This document shows positions 10,010-20,225 of a stretch of 64,000 nt of DNA, in pieces; positions within the stretch are counted from its first letter, which is position 1, and the number at the start of each line of letters is the position of its first letter. The notes beneath the pieces were generated by a model. It ran no database searches, was not told the DNA's origin, and worked only from the letters and a program-made list of their open reading frames with translations. The stretch comes from Cyclobacteriaceae bacterium. GTDB taxonomy: Bacteria > Bacteroidota > Bacteroidia > Cytophagales > Cyclobacteriaceae. The stretch spans positions 1-64,000 of the forward strand of contig BPHC01000006.1 of the NCBI GenBank assembly GCA_026003355.1. Direction: 5' to 3'. Position numbers and translations under genes: made by a program.

Positions 10010-10034
10010 GCCCCCCGGCAAATGTTCGGGGGGC
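10010..10034 (-). terminator. GC-rich hairpin after the M42 peptidase
   Basis: A perfect 8-bp stem (10010-10017 with 10027-10034, GCCCCCCG/CGGGGGGC) with a 9-base loop lies after the peptidase stop codon. The following minus-strand DNA has only a short T run, which is also part of the next promoter, so termination strength is uncertain. Confidence 0.55.
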
Positions 10035-10077
10035 GTTCATAAGCCTCTTCTTATGGATGTAAGATTTTAGTTGATTT

Positions 10078-11148
10078 TTATTTAATGTACCTGAAATCCT
10101 GGCCGGGCTTAACCTGCAAAAGCACTTCGTAAATAAGCTTTATTACGTTTTCCACGTCATTTTTATGCACAGTTTCAACCGTGGTGTGCATATATTTCAG
10201 CGGCAGGGAAATGAGGGCCGAGGCCACCCCCTCGGCCGAATAGGCAAAAGAGTCGGTATCGGTGCCGGTCGAGCGGCTTACAGCCTGCCGCTGGAAAGGT
10301 ATTTTTTTCTTTTCGGCGGTTTGAATTATCATTTTCAGTACGTTGTGCTGTACGGCAGGGCCGTAGCACAGTACCGGGCCGCTGCCGCACTTTATATGGC
10401 CCGTTTCCTTTTTGTTGTACACGGGCGAGCAGGTATCGTGCGTTACATCGGTACAGATGGCCAGGTCGGGTTTTAACCTGCGCGAAATCATTTCCGCTCC
10501 GCGAAGGCCAATCTCTTCCTGAACCGAGTTAACCACGTAAAGGCAGTAGGGAAGTTTCTTGTTGTTTTCGTGAAGCCTGCGCGCCACTTCGGCAATCATA
10601 AAACCTCCCATCCGGTTATCAAGGGCACGACCTACCAGAAAATTTTTATTCATTTCCATGAGTTCATCATCGAAGGTAATTACGCAGCCCACGTGTATGC
10701 CCATTTCTTCCACCTCTTTTTTGGAGTCGGCACCTACATCAATAAAAATATTTTTAAGAGAGGGAGGTTCTTCTTTTGCGGCATCGCGTACATGTATGGC
10801 CGGCCAACCGAACACGCCCTTTACGATTCCTTTTGCGGTGTGGATATTTACGCGCTTGGAGGGGGCTATCTGATGGTCCGAACCTCCGTTGCGCTTCACG
10901 TAAATGTAGCCATCGTCGGTAATATAGGCTACGAACCACGAAATTTCATCGGCATGGGCTTCGATTACTACTTTGTATTTTGCTCCGGGATTAATAACGC
11001 CTACTACGGTTCCGTAAACGTCAACCAGATGGTCGTCAATGTAAGGCTTTAAATAGTTGAGCCATATTTGCTGACCGGAATATTCAAAACCGGTTGGCGA
11101 AGCGTTGTTCAGATATTCGTATAAAAATTTGGTGCTTTTCTTATCCAT
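10078..11148 (-). CDS. M42 family metallo-aminopeptidase
   Basis: A cytoplasmic two-metal aminopeptidase of 356 residues that trims peptides. The metal and catalytic residues are all visible: His65 and Asp67 (EAHADE), bridging Asp177 (GRALDNR), catalytic Glu211 and metal ligand Glu212 (VQEEIGLRG), Asp234 (CTDVTHD) and a His near residue 319 (KYMHTTVE). The family forms large tetrahedral oligomers and is often annotated as glutamyl aminopeptidase or, wrongly, cellulase M. It follows the carboxylase gene by 15 bases on the same strand, so the two probably share a transcript. Substrate preference cannot be told from sequence. Confidence 0.92.
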   Translation of the reverse strand: MDKKSTKFLYEYLNNASPTGFEYSGQQIWLNYLKPYIDDHLVDVYGTVVGVINPGAKYKVVIEAHADEISWFVAYITDDGYIYVKRNGGSDHQIAPSKRVNIHTAKGIVKGVFGWPAIHVRDAAKEEPPSLKNIFIDVGADSKKEVEEMGIHVGCVITFDDELMEMNKNFLVGRALDNRMGGFMIAEVARRLHENNKKLPYCLYVVNSVQEEIGLRGAEMISRRLKPDLAICTDVTHDTCSPVYNKKETGHIKCGSGPVLCYGPAVQHNVLKMIIQTAEKKKIPFQRQAVSRSTGTDTDSFAYSAEGVASALISLPLKYMHTTVETVHKNDVENVIKLIYEVLLQVKPGQDFRYIK

Positions 11149-11163
11149 AGTGTATTGGTTTTT

Positions 11164-12735
11164 TCACAAAGGTATGTTTCCGTGTTTTTTCCTGGGCAGT
11201 GTAGCCACTTTATTTTCGAGCATGGCGAAGGCGCGTATAAGTTTAATACGTGTCTGGTCGGGGAATATTACCTCGTCAATATAGCCGCGGTGGGCTGCCC
11301 GGTAAGGCGTGGCAAATTTGCGGGTGTATTCTTCAACTTTTTCGGCCAGTTTGGCTTCTGGGTTTTCTGCCTCGGCTATTTCTTTTCTGAAAATAATTTC
11401 GGCAGCTCCTTTAGCGCCCATCACGGCAATTTCGGCTGTTGGCCAGGCAAAATTCAGGTCGGCACCAATGTGTTTGGAGTTCATCACATCGTAAGCGCCG
11501 CCATAGGCTTTGCGGGTAATTACCGTTACGCGCGGCACGGTGGCTTCGCAAAAAGCATATAATAGTTTTGCGCCATTGGTAATAATACCGTTCCATTCCT
11601 GGTCGGTACCGGGCAGAAAACCGGGTACGTCTTCAAACACCAGAAGGGGTATGTTAAAGCTGTCGCAGAAGCGCACAAAACGCGCACCTTTTATGCTGGC
11701 TTTAATATCCAGCACACCGGCAAGCGAAGCGGGTTGATTGCCCACCACCCCGATGCTCCGGCCCGCCAGGCGGGCAAAGCCCACCACAATGTTTTCGGCA
11801 AAATTTTTATGCACTTCAAAGAACGTGCCCCCGTCAACAACCTCTTCAATCACTTCGCGCATGTCGTAGGGCTGGTTGGGGTTGGCGGGAATAATGTTGT
11901 TTAGCCTTTCGCGCATTTCATTACCTGGTGTATAGGGCAACCGGGGAGGGTCGTCTTCGCAGTTTTGCGGGATATAGCTCAGCAGCTTTTTTATCTGGTT
12001 AATGCACTCCACTTCGTTGGCACAAGAAAAGTGGGTTACGCCGCTGCGTGTGCTGTGGGTTAATGCTCCGCCCAGTTCTTCGGCCGTAACGTCTTCGTGG
12101 GTTACGGTTTTTACCACGTTTGGGCCGGTAACAAACATGAACGAGGTGTTTTCGACCATAAAGATGAAATCGGTTATGGCAGGAGAATAAACCGCTCCTC
12201 CCGCACACGGCCCCATGATGGCCGAAATTTGCGGCACCACGCCCGAAGCCAGGGTATTGCGATAAAAAATATCGGCATAACCGCCCAGCGATACCACACC
12301 CTCCTGGATGCGCGCCCCGCCCGAGTCGTTTAACCCGATAACGGGAGCGCCGTTCTTCATGGCAAGGTCCAGCAGCTTTACAATTTTTTCGGCATGTGCC
12401 TCAGAAAGTGAACCGCCAAACACGGTAAAGTCCTGCGAAAAGACATATACCAGCCTGCCGTTAACCGTTCCATAACCGGTTACCACCCCATCGCCCAGGT
12501 AATGCTCTTTGTCCAGACCAAAGTCACGGCAGCGGTGCATAACAAAACGGCCAAGCTCCTCGAACGAGCCTTCGTCCAGCAACAGTTCTATGCGTTCGCG
12601 GGCGGTTAGCTTACCCCTTTTGTGCTGCTGTTCGATGCGGGCCTCGCCCCCACCGAGCATAGCTTCCTGATTCTTTCGCTTCAGCTCATTGAATTTTTCG
12701 AGCAACTGCGGGTCTGATATTTTTCTTGAACTCAT
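11164..12735 (-). CDS. Acyl-CoA carboxylase carboxyltransferase (beta) subunit, probably propionyl-CoA
   Basis: A 523-residue crotonase-fold subunit that moves the carboxyl group from biotin to an acyl-CoA, most likely propionyl-CoA. Landmarks include [39 protein letters not shown], the first oxyanion loop [21 protein letters not shown], and the C-terminal [19 protein letters not shown] and [10 protein letters not shown] loops. The ATG at 12735 begins [15 protein letters not shown]. No biotin carboxylase or carrier subunit is adjacent. A methylmalonyl-CoA epimerase at 49.2 kb would act just after it in the propionyl-CoA to succinyl-CoA route. Confidence 0.93.
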   Translation of the reverse strand: MSSRKISDPQLLEKFNELKRKNQEAMLGGGEARIEQQHKRGKLTARERIELLLDEGSFEELGRFVMHRCRDFGLDKEHYLGDGVVTGYGTVNGRLVYVFSQDFTVFGGSLSEAHAEKIVKLLDLAMKNGAPVIGLNDSGGARIQEGVVSLGGYADIFYRNTLASGVVPQISAIMGPCAGGAVYSPAITDFIFMVENTSFMFVTGPNVVKTVTHEDVTAEELGGALTHSTRSGVTHFSCANEVECINQIKKLLSYIPQNCEDDPPRLPYTPGNEMRERLNNIIPANPNQPYDMREVIEEVVDGGTFFEVHKNFAENIVVGFARLAGRSIGVVGNQPASLAGVLDIKASIKGARFVRFCDSFNIPLLVFEDVPGFLPGTDQEWNGIITNGAKLLYAFCEATVPRVTVITRKAYGGAYDVMNSKHIGADLNFAWPTAEIAVMGAKGAAEIIFRKEIAEAENPEAKLAEKVEEYTRKFATPYRAAHRGYIDEVIFPDQTRIKLIRAFAMLENKVATLPRKKHGNIPL

Positions 12736-12795
12736 ATTCGGCCATTATGCCCGAAATATAACCAAAGCTATCCTGTATATTCGGCTGTTTTTTTG

Positions 12796-13723
12796 ATGAA
12801 TACACGTATTGCCATTTTAGACCTGGGTACCAATACCTTTCATTTGCTTACAGCCGAAAAAAACAGGCAATGCCTGGACGATTATTCACCGCGACCGCCA
12901 GGCAGTTAAAATCGGGCAGGGTGGCATTAATCAGGAAATCATTTTGCCCGAGGCAGAAGAACGCGCCATTCGCACGCTTAAACATTTTACCGCAACCCTG
13001 CAGGCAAACCAGGTGGGTCGGGTGCTGGCTTTCGGAACCAGTGCCATTCGCGTGGCCCGCAACCAACAGGCCTTCCTTGCCCGCATACAGGCCGAGACAA
13101 ACATTACCGTAAAGGTGCTTTCGGGTGACGAGGAAGCGCAGTTTATTTATTACGGAGTAAATAAAGCCTTACGACTGGAAAACGACAGGGCATTGATTGT
13201 TGATATTGGCGGAGGCAGCGTGGAATTTATTATAGCCGGTGAAGGCCGCATGCTCTGGCACACCAGCCTCGAAATAGGAGCACAAAGACTGATGGAAAAA
13301 TTCCACCACCACGACCCCATTGCTCCGGAAGAGATAACAGGCCTTATGACCTTTCTGGCAACAGAAATGAAACCTGTTTTACAGGCCATTTGGCAGTTCA
13401 TGCCTAAAACACTTGCCGGTTCCTCGGGAACCTTCGATACGCTTAGCGATATTTTCTGTTTAAAACACCAAATCCAAACAGAACCCAATGCTCCCGAAAC
13501 ACCCCTTACCATTCAGGGATTTGAGGAGATTTATGCCGATTTAATTCAAAAAGATCGCAACGCACGCCTGGCTATTCCCGGTATGATAGAAATGCGGGTT
13601 GACATGATTGTGGTGGCCTGCTGCCTGATCAGGTTTCTGCTGGATCAGCACCGGTTTACCTCCATCCGTGTTTCATCGTATTCCATGAAAGAAGGCATTC
13701 TGGAGCGGCTGGATTATCTGTGA
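12796..13723 (+). CDS. Exopolyphosphatase / pppGpp phosphatase (Ppx/GppA), frame broken by one +1 indel
   Basis: Hydrolyses polyphosphate or pppGpp. The actin-like fold is clear: phosphate-1 loop LDLGTNTFHLL near the start, GTSAIRVARNQQ, the DIGGGSVEF phosphate-2 loop and GSSGTFDTL. The first 20 or so codons (from ATG 12796) are in a different frame from the rest. Removing one A from the A7 run at 12857-12863 joins them, giving 308 residues. This short one-domain form is the usual Bacteroidota type. Its 3' end overlaps the convergent sugar porter by 10 bases. A single homopolymer error is the simplest explanation for the break. Confidence 0.88.
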
Positions 13724-15069
13724 ACACCTGATTCGGCACCTGCACCGGCAGCTATTTCTTCCAAAGTCCGGCCCCGGGTTTCGGGCATGAAACCAAAGGC
13801 CCATATGAGCTGGGCCGCCATCATGGCCATGAAGAACAAAAAGATGTAGCCGGGCTGATGCCGCAGTAGGCCTTTTTGAGCATCCAGAAATACAGGCGTA
13901 ACCAGCGTGATGATGGCCGCCAGTACCCAGTGCACACTGGCACCAAACGACTGCCCTGCCGCACGGGCCCTGTTAGGAAATATCTCGCTTATAAAAACCC
14001 AAATAACAGTTCCCTGCCCTACCGCATGCGAGGCAATAAAAACCAGCAGAAATACGAGCAGCCATCCGGCTCCGGCCGAAGCAAAAAATGAATATGCCAC
14101 CATGCCCAGGCTTATGATGTACCCCAGCGAACCCCAGATTATCAGCGCCCGCCTCCCCGAACGGTCAATGAGATAAAGCCCGACAAATGTAAATATCAGG
14201 TTTATCCCACCCAGCGCTATCGAGTTAAAGAGCGAATCGCGCGTGGCCAGCCCGGCCCGCTCCAGTATTTCGGGGGCGTAGTACAAAATAAAGTTGATGC
14301 CCGAAAGCTGGTTGAAAAAGGCTATGAAGAAGGCCAGTATTACCGGCCTTCTGATTTCGCGGCTTAGCAGGTTAACTTTTGTTTGTTGCTCTGCCGGGCT
14401 GGCCTCAATCCGGGCCAGGAGCTCATCGGGTTGGGCCACCCCCAGCTTTATCAGGGCCTGGCGTGCTCCGGCCCTGTTGGATTTTTTTACGGCCAGCCAC
14501 CGCGGGCTTTCGGGTATGCCCAGAACCAATACCGTATAGACCAGTGCCGGCAACGCCTCAATGCCCAGCATCCACCGCCAGTCGTTGGATCCGCCTACAC
14601 CCTGTAACAGATAGTTTGATATAAAGGCGGCCAGAATACCGAAAACAATATTAAACTGGTAGGCAGCCACCAGCCGCCCGCGCCACCGGGCTTCGGCAAT
14701 CTCGGCAATGTAGGCAGGGGCTGCCACAGAAGAAATACCCACCCCTATGCCGCCAATGAAGCGAAAGAATGAAAATGAATAAGGTTCGGGCGCCAGTGCC
14801 GACCCAACAGCCGATACGGTGTAGAGTACACCAATCCAGAAAAGTGTTGGCTTGCGCCCCCATTTATCAGTGGGCCAGCCTCCCGTTAAGGCACCCAGCA
14901 CGGTTCCCCACAAGGCCATAGACATGATGAAAAATCCATGAAACCAGGGCGATGTATTCCACAATTCTTTAATGGGCAGGTTGGCACCGGAGATAACCAC
15001 CGTGTCGAACCCAAACAAAAAGCCCGCCATGGCTGCTACCACGGCAATACCGAACATTCGTGGCCTCAT
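13714..15069 (-). CDS. Sugar porter family MFS transporter
   Basis: A 451-residue inner membrane protein with 12 predicted spans. Sugar porter signatures are present: GFLFGFDTVVISGA in helix 1, GWPTDKWGRKP in the 2-3 loop, ESPRWLAVKK before the central loop, QLSGINFILYYAPEI in helix 7, DRSGRRALI in the 8-9 loop and PETRGRTLEEI near the C-terminus. This is the XylE/GalP-type fold for proton-coupled or facilitated hexose or pentose uptake. The substrate cannot be told. It stands alone, convergent with ppx and 113 bases after the DUF4139 gene. Confidence 0.92.
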   Translation of the reverse strand: MRPRMFGIAVVAAMAGFLFGFDTVVISGANLPIKELWNTSPWFHGFFIMSMALWGTVLGALTGGWPTDKWGRKPTLFWIGVLYTVSAVGSALAPEPYSFSFFRFIGGIGVGISSVAAPAYIAEIAEARWRGRLVAAYQFNIVFGILAAFISNYLLQGVGGSNDWRWMLGIEALPALVYTVLVLGIPESPRWLAVKKSNRAGARQALIKLGVAQPDELLARIEASPAEQQTKVNLLSREIRRPVILAFFIAFFNQLSGINFILYYAPEILERAGLATRDSLFNSIALGGINLIFTFVGLYLIDRSGRRALIIWGSLGYIISLGMVAYSFFASAGAGWLLVFLLVFIASHAVGQGTVIWVFISEIFPNRARAAGQSFGASVHWVLAAIITLVTPVFLDAQKGLLRHQPGYIFLFFMAMMAAQLIWAFGFMPETRGRTLEEIAAGAGAESGVHR

Positions 15070-15182
15070 AAAACTGTTTTAAGGCAATAATAATAGCATA
15101 AGCCTGGCATTTTACCTACTTGCACAACTTCAATAGTTTGGCAACCTGCCATTCAAAGCGGTGCGGTGGCAGTAAATGCCGG

Positions 15183-16769
15183 TTAATAATTTATCTGCCG
15201 GCCCTTTGGGTACTTCACTTCGTAGGCAAACCCTACCGTTTTCGATTCGTTGGGTTGCAGGGTTAATTCCCACGATAATTTACCGGTTTCTTTATTGTAG
15301 CGTGCACCGCCCGAATCAATCAGGGTAACTTCAATCTGGCTGTTGCGCGAAACCGGAACGTGGTCTTCAACCATAATGGTAACCGGAACTGTGCGGGTGT
15401 TGCGCAAGGAAATATTCCAGGCTTTGGACTGGCGTATATTCGAGCCCATGGTTTTTCGTGTGGTAAAGTCTTTTCGTTGTTCGCGCTTAATAATCAGTCG
15501 CGGGTCACGGCCCATGGATACCGAAAGCGTATCGGTTGTTTGCCCGGGATTAATGTAGGTTTTACCCACATAGGTACCTTCAAAAAACACCTGGGCTTCG
15601 CCCGGCATAAGATTGTATTCTTCCCAGCCGGTGATGTGGGCCTGAAGGAAGGCATCGTTATCCAGAAGGGGCACCGCAGCATAGCGGTAGGTAGCCGGCA
15701 CATCAAAGCGCTGAATGTCGATGGTTACCGGCTGTGTTGATGATGTTACCGTATAAGGCAGTCCGATGTCGAACTCGGTGTTCAGCGAAGTTTGAACAGC
15801 CTGTGTATAGTTTGCAAGGGTGGCTTCATCGCTCACAAGCAACACTTCTTCATCCGGTGCCTCAGCTACATCGCCCCTTACATTTTTTGCGGCAGCCGCC
15901 CTGGGGGTCGGGGGGTACAGAAAATCCAGATACCAAACATCCAGTTCTGGTTTCACGCCGCCCGATGCAGGATTGGCTGTTGATAATTTAAGTTTTACCT
16001 GTTTCCAGTCCTCTCCGGTACTTTGATGCACCCGGGCCCTGTAATGCAGTTGCACCGGGCCGCCCGCATTCAGGGCACGTATATCGTAAACCGGCTGCCA
16101 GCCGGCATTGTTTACCACATACGACAGTTCGAGTTCGGCAGGGCCGGCTGTTTCGGTTAGCAGGCTAATTACCACTTCGCTGGTGTTGCGTTTATACAAC
16201 TCATTCTGTGCACTATACTGCCTGTTTAATTTTTCAAGCCGTTCTTTGAGCCATGCTGTCTTTTCATCGGTCTTCAGGCGCAACAGGGTTATTTCGGTAA
16301 GTCTGGACCTGAAATAATCGGCCATGCCTTTCAGTTCGCTGACCGAAAGGTTTTGATTGGCACCCCCTATGCGCTGATTGGCCAGCAGCATTTGCTCTTC
16401 TTTGTTGAGCACCTCCCGGTTTTGTTGTTCGAGCATAAGCTGGCGGTTGTAAAAATTTATTGAATCTTTAAGCTTTTTTAATTCGGGCGGCAGCAACAGT
16501 TCATTTATAAAACTGTGGCGATGGCCCACACCCAGTAACACGGCTTTTCCCTCTGCACGCACCTGAAGACTTTGCGGATCGAGTGCGGCGGGCAATCCGC
16601 GCACCACAACAGTATTTTTTCCCGCCTCCACACGTGCCTTAACCTGCCGGGTTACCTGGGCACGGTTTAGGAACACGGTTACCCGTGAAATATCAGACTC
16701 AGCTGTTTTTTCTGTCTGCGCCATAACCAGGTTGGTTATAAGGAAGGCTGTAATTCCAAATTTTCCCAT
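15183..16769 (-). CDS. DUF4139 (mucoidy inhibitor A-like) exported protein
   Basis: A 528-residue exported protein. The ATG at 16769 gives a signal peptide (MGKFGITAFLITNLVMAQ). An N-terminal DUF4140-type domain follows (VTVFLNRAQVTRQVKARV, VVRGLPAALDPQSLQVRAEG), then a coiled coil (about residues 95-205, with LEQQNREVLNKEEQM), then the DUF4139 beta domain (ELSYVVNNAGWQPVYDIRAL, YRARVHQSTGEDW, LSTANPASGG) to a C-terminal NESKTVGFAYEVKYPKG. Family members are annotated MuiA-like, but the biochemical role is unknown. An upstream in-frame extension exists but lacks a convincing start. It diverges from the LDH2 gene. Confidence 0.88.
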   Translation of the reverse strand: MGKFGITAFLITNLVMAQTEKTAESDISRVTVFLNRAQVTRQVKARVEAGKNTVVVRGLPAALDPQSLQVRAEGKAVLLGVGHRHSFINELLLPPELKKLKDSINFYNRQLMLEQQNREVLNKEEQMLLANQRIGGANQNLSVSELKGMADYFRSRLTEITLLRLKTDEKTAWLKERLEKLNRQYSAQNELYKRNTSEVVISLLTETAGPAELELSYVVNNAGWQPVYDIRALNAGGPVQLHYRARVHQSTGEDWKQVKLKLSTANPASGGVKPELDVWYLDFLYPPTPRAAAAKNVRGDVAEAPDEEVLLVSDEATLANYTQAVQTSLNTEFDIGLPYTVTSSTQPVTIDIQRFDVPATYRYAAVPLLDNDAFLQAHITGWEEYNLMPGEAQVFFEGTYVGKTYINPGQTTDTLSVSMGRDPRLIIKREQRKDFTTRKTMGSNIRQSKAWNISLRNTRTVPVTIMVEDHVPVSRNSQIEVTLIDSGGARYNKETGKLSWELTLQPNESKTVGFAYEVKYPKGRQINY

Positions 16770-16876
16770 AACGAATGTGTTTTTTTTGCCAGATGCGCGG
16801 TAATGATAATTTTCACAAGGTAAGGCAGTTTTTTTGCATGCCAAGCAGAAGATGAACATGGGCAGGTATGTTTGTT

Positions 16877-16884
16877 TATCTTTG
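16877..16884 (+). promoter_or_regulatory. -7 element close to the LDH2-family start codon
   Basis: TATCTTTG matches TAnnTTTG exactly and ends only six bases before the ATG at 16891, so the transcript would begin at or within a few bases of the start codon. No good -33 element is seen at 19 bases. Confidence 0.5.
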
Positions 16885-16890
16885 CCCGGC

Positions 16891-17976
16891 ATGGACTGGC
16901 CCGTATTTGAAGCAGAAAAATTAAAAGCTTTTGCCATAACAGTTTTTGAAAAGATGGGCTGTTCGCCCGAACATGCCCGGCTTGCCGGCAACGTATTGCT
17001 GGATGCCGACCTCCGGGGCATTGATTCGCATGGCCTGGCCCGGCTTTCGGGGTATGTGCGCTTATGGGCAGCTGGCCGTATCAACACCTCACCCCGCATA
17101 ACTGTTGTGCATGAAACTCCCTCTACCGCTGTGGTTGACGGAGATGGCGGCCTGGGATTAATTGTTGCGCCTTTTGCGATGGAGGCCGCCATAGCTAAAG
17201 CCGGGCATTGCGGAACGGGCTGGGTTGCGGTGCGAAATTCCAACCACTTTGGCATTGCGGCACATCATGCCATGCTTGCCCTGCCACATGATATGATTGG
17301 TGTGGCCATGACCAACGCCAGCCCCCTGGTAGCTCCCACCTTTTCTACCGAACGCCTTTTGGGCACCAACCCAATTGCCGTGGCTATTCCTGCCGGCAGT
17401 GAACAGCCTTTTGTTCTGGATATGGCCACTACCACTGCCGCAAATGGCAAGTTGGAAATTTTACAACGGCTGGGTAAAAATGCTCCTGCAGGCTGGATAC
17501 AAACCAAAGAGGGCAAGCCCTCTGTCAATCCGTTTGAGTTAAAGGAAGGCGGGGCACTGCTGCCGCTGGGCAGTGATTATGAACACGGCAGCCATAAGGG
17601 CTACGGCCTCGGTGCGGTGGTGGATATTCTGTCGGCTGTGCTGTCGGGTGCCAATTACGGGCCGTGGGTACCTCCGTTTGTGGCATTTCTCCAACCCGTA
17701 TCCAACCCGGTGGGTGCCGGCATCGGGCATTTTTTGGGCGCCATGCGGATTGACGCTTTCCGGCCGGCAGAAGAATTTAAGCACCACATGGATAACTGGC
17801 TGAGGCGTTTTCGGACTGCGCAACCGGTATCAGGAGCGGAAAGGGTGTTGGTTCCCGGTGATATAGAGGCCGAAACCGCTGCCCGGCGCCTGCAGCAGGG
17901 CATTCCCGTAAACCCGGTGGTGTTAAATGATTTGCACGAACTGGCCCGGAAGCTCAGCGTCCCGGCCATCCGGTAA
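16891..17976 (+). CDS. Malate/L-lactate dehydrogenase, LDH2 (type II) family
   Basis: NAD(P)-dependent oxidoreductase of 361 residues from the family that holds malate, L-sulfolactate, ureidoglycolate and 2,3-diketo-L-gulonate dehydrogenases. Conserved segments: LLDADLRGIDSHGLARLSGYV near residues 30-50 (quoted across its two halves LLDADLRG and IDSHGLARL), VRNSNHFGIAAHHA, LLGTNPIAVAIP, the GSHKGYGLGAVVDILSAVL helix. The ATG at 16891 (MDWPVFEAEKL) is preferred; an in-frame ATG 19 codons earlier would place the promoter inside the gene. Substrate not determinable. The 3' end overlaps a convergent outer membrane protein gene by 23 bases. Confidence 0.88.
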   Translation: MDWPVFEAEKLKAFAITVFEKMGCSPEHARLAGNVLLDADLRGIDSHGLARLSGYVRLWAAGRINTSPRITVVHETPSTAVVDGDGGLGLIVAPFAMEAAIAKAGHCGTGWVAVRNSNHFGIAAHHAMLALPHDMIGVAMTNASPLVAPTFSTERLLGTNPIAVAIPAGSEQPFVLDMATTTAANGKLEILQRLGKNAPAGWIQTKEGKPSVNPFELKEGGALLPLGSDYEHGSHKGYGLGAVVDILSAVLSGANYGPWVPPFVAFLQPVSNPVGAGIGHFLGAMRIDAFRPAEEFKHHMDNWLRRFRTAQPVSGAERVLVPGDIEAETAARRLQQGIPVNPVVLNDLHELARKLSVPAIR

Positions 17977-18508
17977 AGAAAAAACGAATGGAAAGCGGCG
18001 AGGCAAACACACTGGTATTGGTGTACAGAAAGTCATACGATACCAGCATGTTAAAGTAACTGTTACGGCCTGCCGGACTGGTGTAGCCTATGCCGCCAAA
18101 CAGGCGCTCAAAATTTCCGGAAGAATCGGCCTGGCCCCTTTGGGTAATTTTAATCGTTACCAGGTTATATTCGAACTGGACAAAGAAGTTGCTGATGTTG
18201 TGGCGCACAAAGGGGAAAAAATTATACATATAGTTTTTCACGCCTGCATCCTGATAAGTGGTGTAGTTGTATTCCAGACCCCCGCCTGCCGAAAGGTGTG
18301 TGGTGAGCATATATCCCAGTTGCCCCGAAGCTCCAATTGAAAAAAACCTGCCATAAAAGGCATCCTGCCCGAAATTAAGGCCGCTTAGGCCAAATCCAAT
18401 ATACGCCCTGTTGTTCAACGACCAGTCGGAAGTACTGCCTATCTCGCGCTGTGCCCAGAGCACAGCGGGTATGAAAAGGCCAGCCAGAAACAGGATTTTG
18501 AATTTCAT
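17954..18508 (-). CDS. Predicted outer membrane beta-barrel protein, unknown function
   Basis: A 184-residue exported protein with signal peptide MKFKILFLAGLFIPAVLWAQ. The mature part is a run of amphipathic beta strands: AYIGFGLSGLNFGQ, FFSIGASGQLGYML, LSAGGGLEYNYTTY, FFVQFEYNLVTIKI, SYFNMLVSYDFLY. This fits a small (about 8-strand) porin-like barrel. The C-terminus RFFFTGWPGR runs slightly past the usual aromatic end. It overlaps the FtsB-like gene start region by 4 bases (ATGA), so the two genes are co-transcribed, FtsB-like first. Confidence 0.65.
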   Translation of the reverse strand: MKFKILFLAGLFIPAVLWAQREIGSTSDWSLNNRAYIGFGLSGLNFGQDAFYGRFFSIGASGQLGYMLTTHLSAGGGLEYNYTTYQDAGVKNYMYNFFPFVRHNISNFFVQFEYNLVTIKITQRGQADSSGNFERLFGGIGYTSPAGRNSYFNMLVSYDFLYTNTSVFASPLSIRFFFTGWPGR

Positions 18509-18801
18509 TGTTCTTCTTCGGTTATAACAAATACATCTTCGCTTTCCTTTTTCATAAGGTACCGTTCGCGGGCAAACTTTTCAAGCGATTCATTGCTACC
18601 AAACAGCTCCTGCCGGTCTTTTTCCACTTCTTTTATTTTTTCCTGGTAATATTCCTTTTCCCGCTCCAGTGCGCGCAGGCGGGCCGAAAGCCGGAACCGG
18701 CTTACCAGGTCGTTGGGGTCCAGCAACAACATCCAGATTAAAAACACCAGGCCGGTTACCACGTAAAAATTCCGGAATATCCGGGGTATGCGTATCCTCA
18801 T
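18505..18801 (-). CDS. FtsB/DivIC-like septum formation initiator protein
   Basis: A 98-residue bitopic protein of the divisome: short basic N-terminus, one membrane span (about residues 12-25, NFYVVTGLVFLIWMLLL), then a periplasmic coiled coil (LRALEREKEYYQEKIKEVEKD in overlapping heptads) ending in the family signature ESLEKFARERYLMKKESEDVFVI. Such proteins bridge FtsQ and FtsL during septum assembly. It lies downstream of eno on the same strand, a pairing also common outside Bacteroidota, and overlaps the following outer membrane protein gene by 4 bases. Confidence 0.9.
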   Translation of the reverse strand: MRIRIPRIFRNFYVVTGLVFLIWMLLLDPNDLVSRFRLSARLRALEREKEYYQEKIKEVEKDRQELFGSNESLEKFARERYLMKKESEDVFVITEEEQ

Positions 18802-18899
18802 GAGCTAAAAAAATATTTTCTAAGGTAAGAAAAAATTTATTAAGCAATACCCGGTGCCCTTTGGTGGTCTGACCTGCTTCGCACTATACTGCCTTAACC

Positions 18900-20186
<1,287 letters not shown>

Positions 20187-20225
20187 TTACTGTTTGGTAA
20201 TGTGCTCTAAAATTTGCCGGTTTTG

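Noticed and set aside
12734-12785. Direct repeat ATATTCGGC (12734-12742 and 12777-12785) in the carboxylase/ppx gap
   Set aside because: The first copy lies across the carboxylase start codon and no promoter or symmetry supports a regulatory role; chance is likely.
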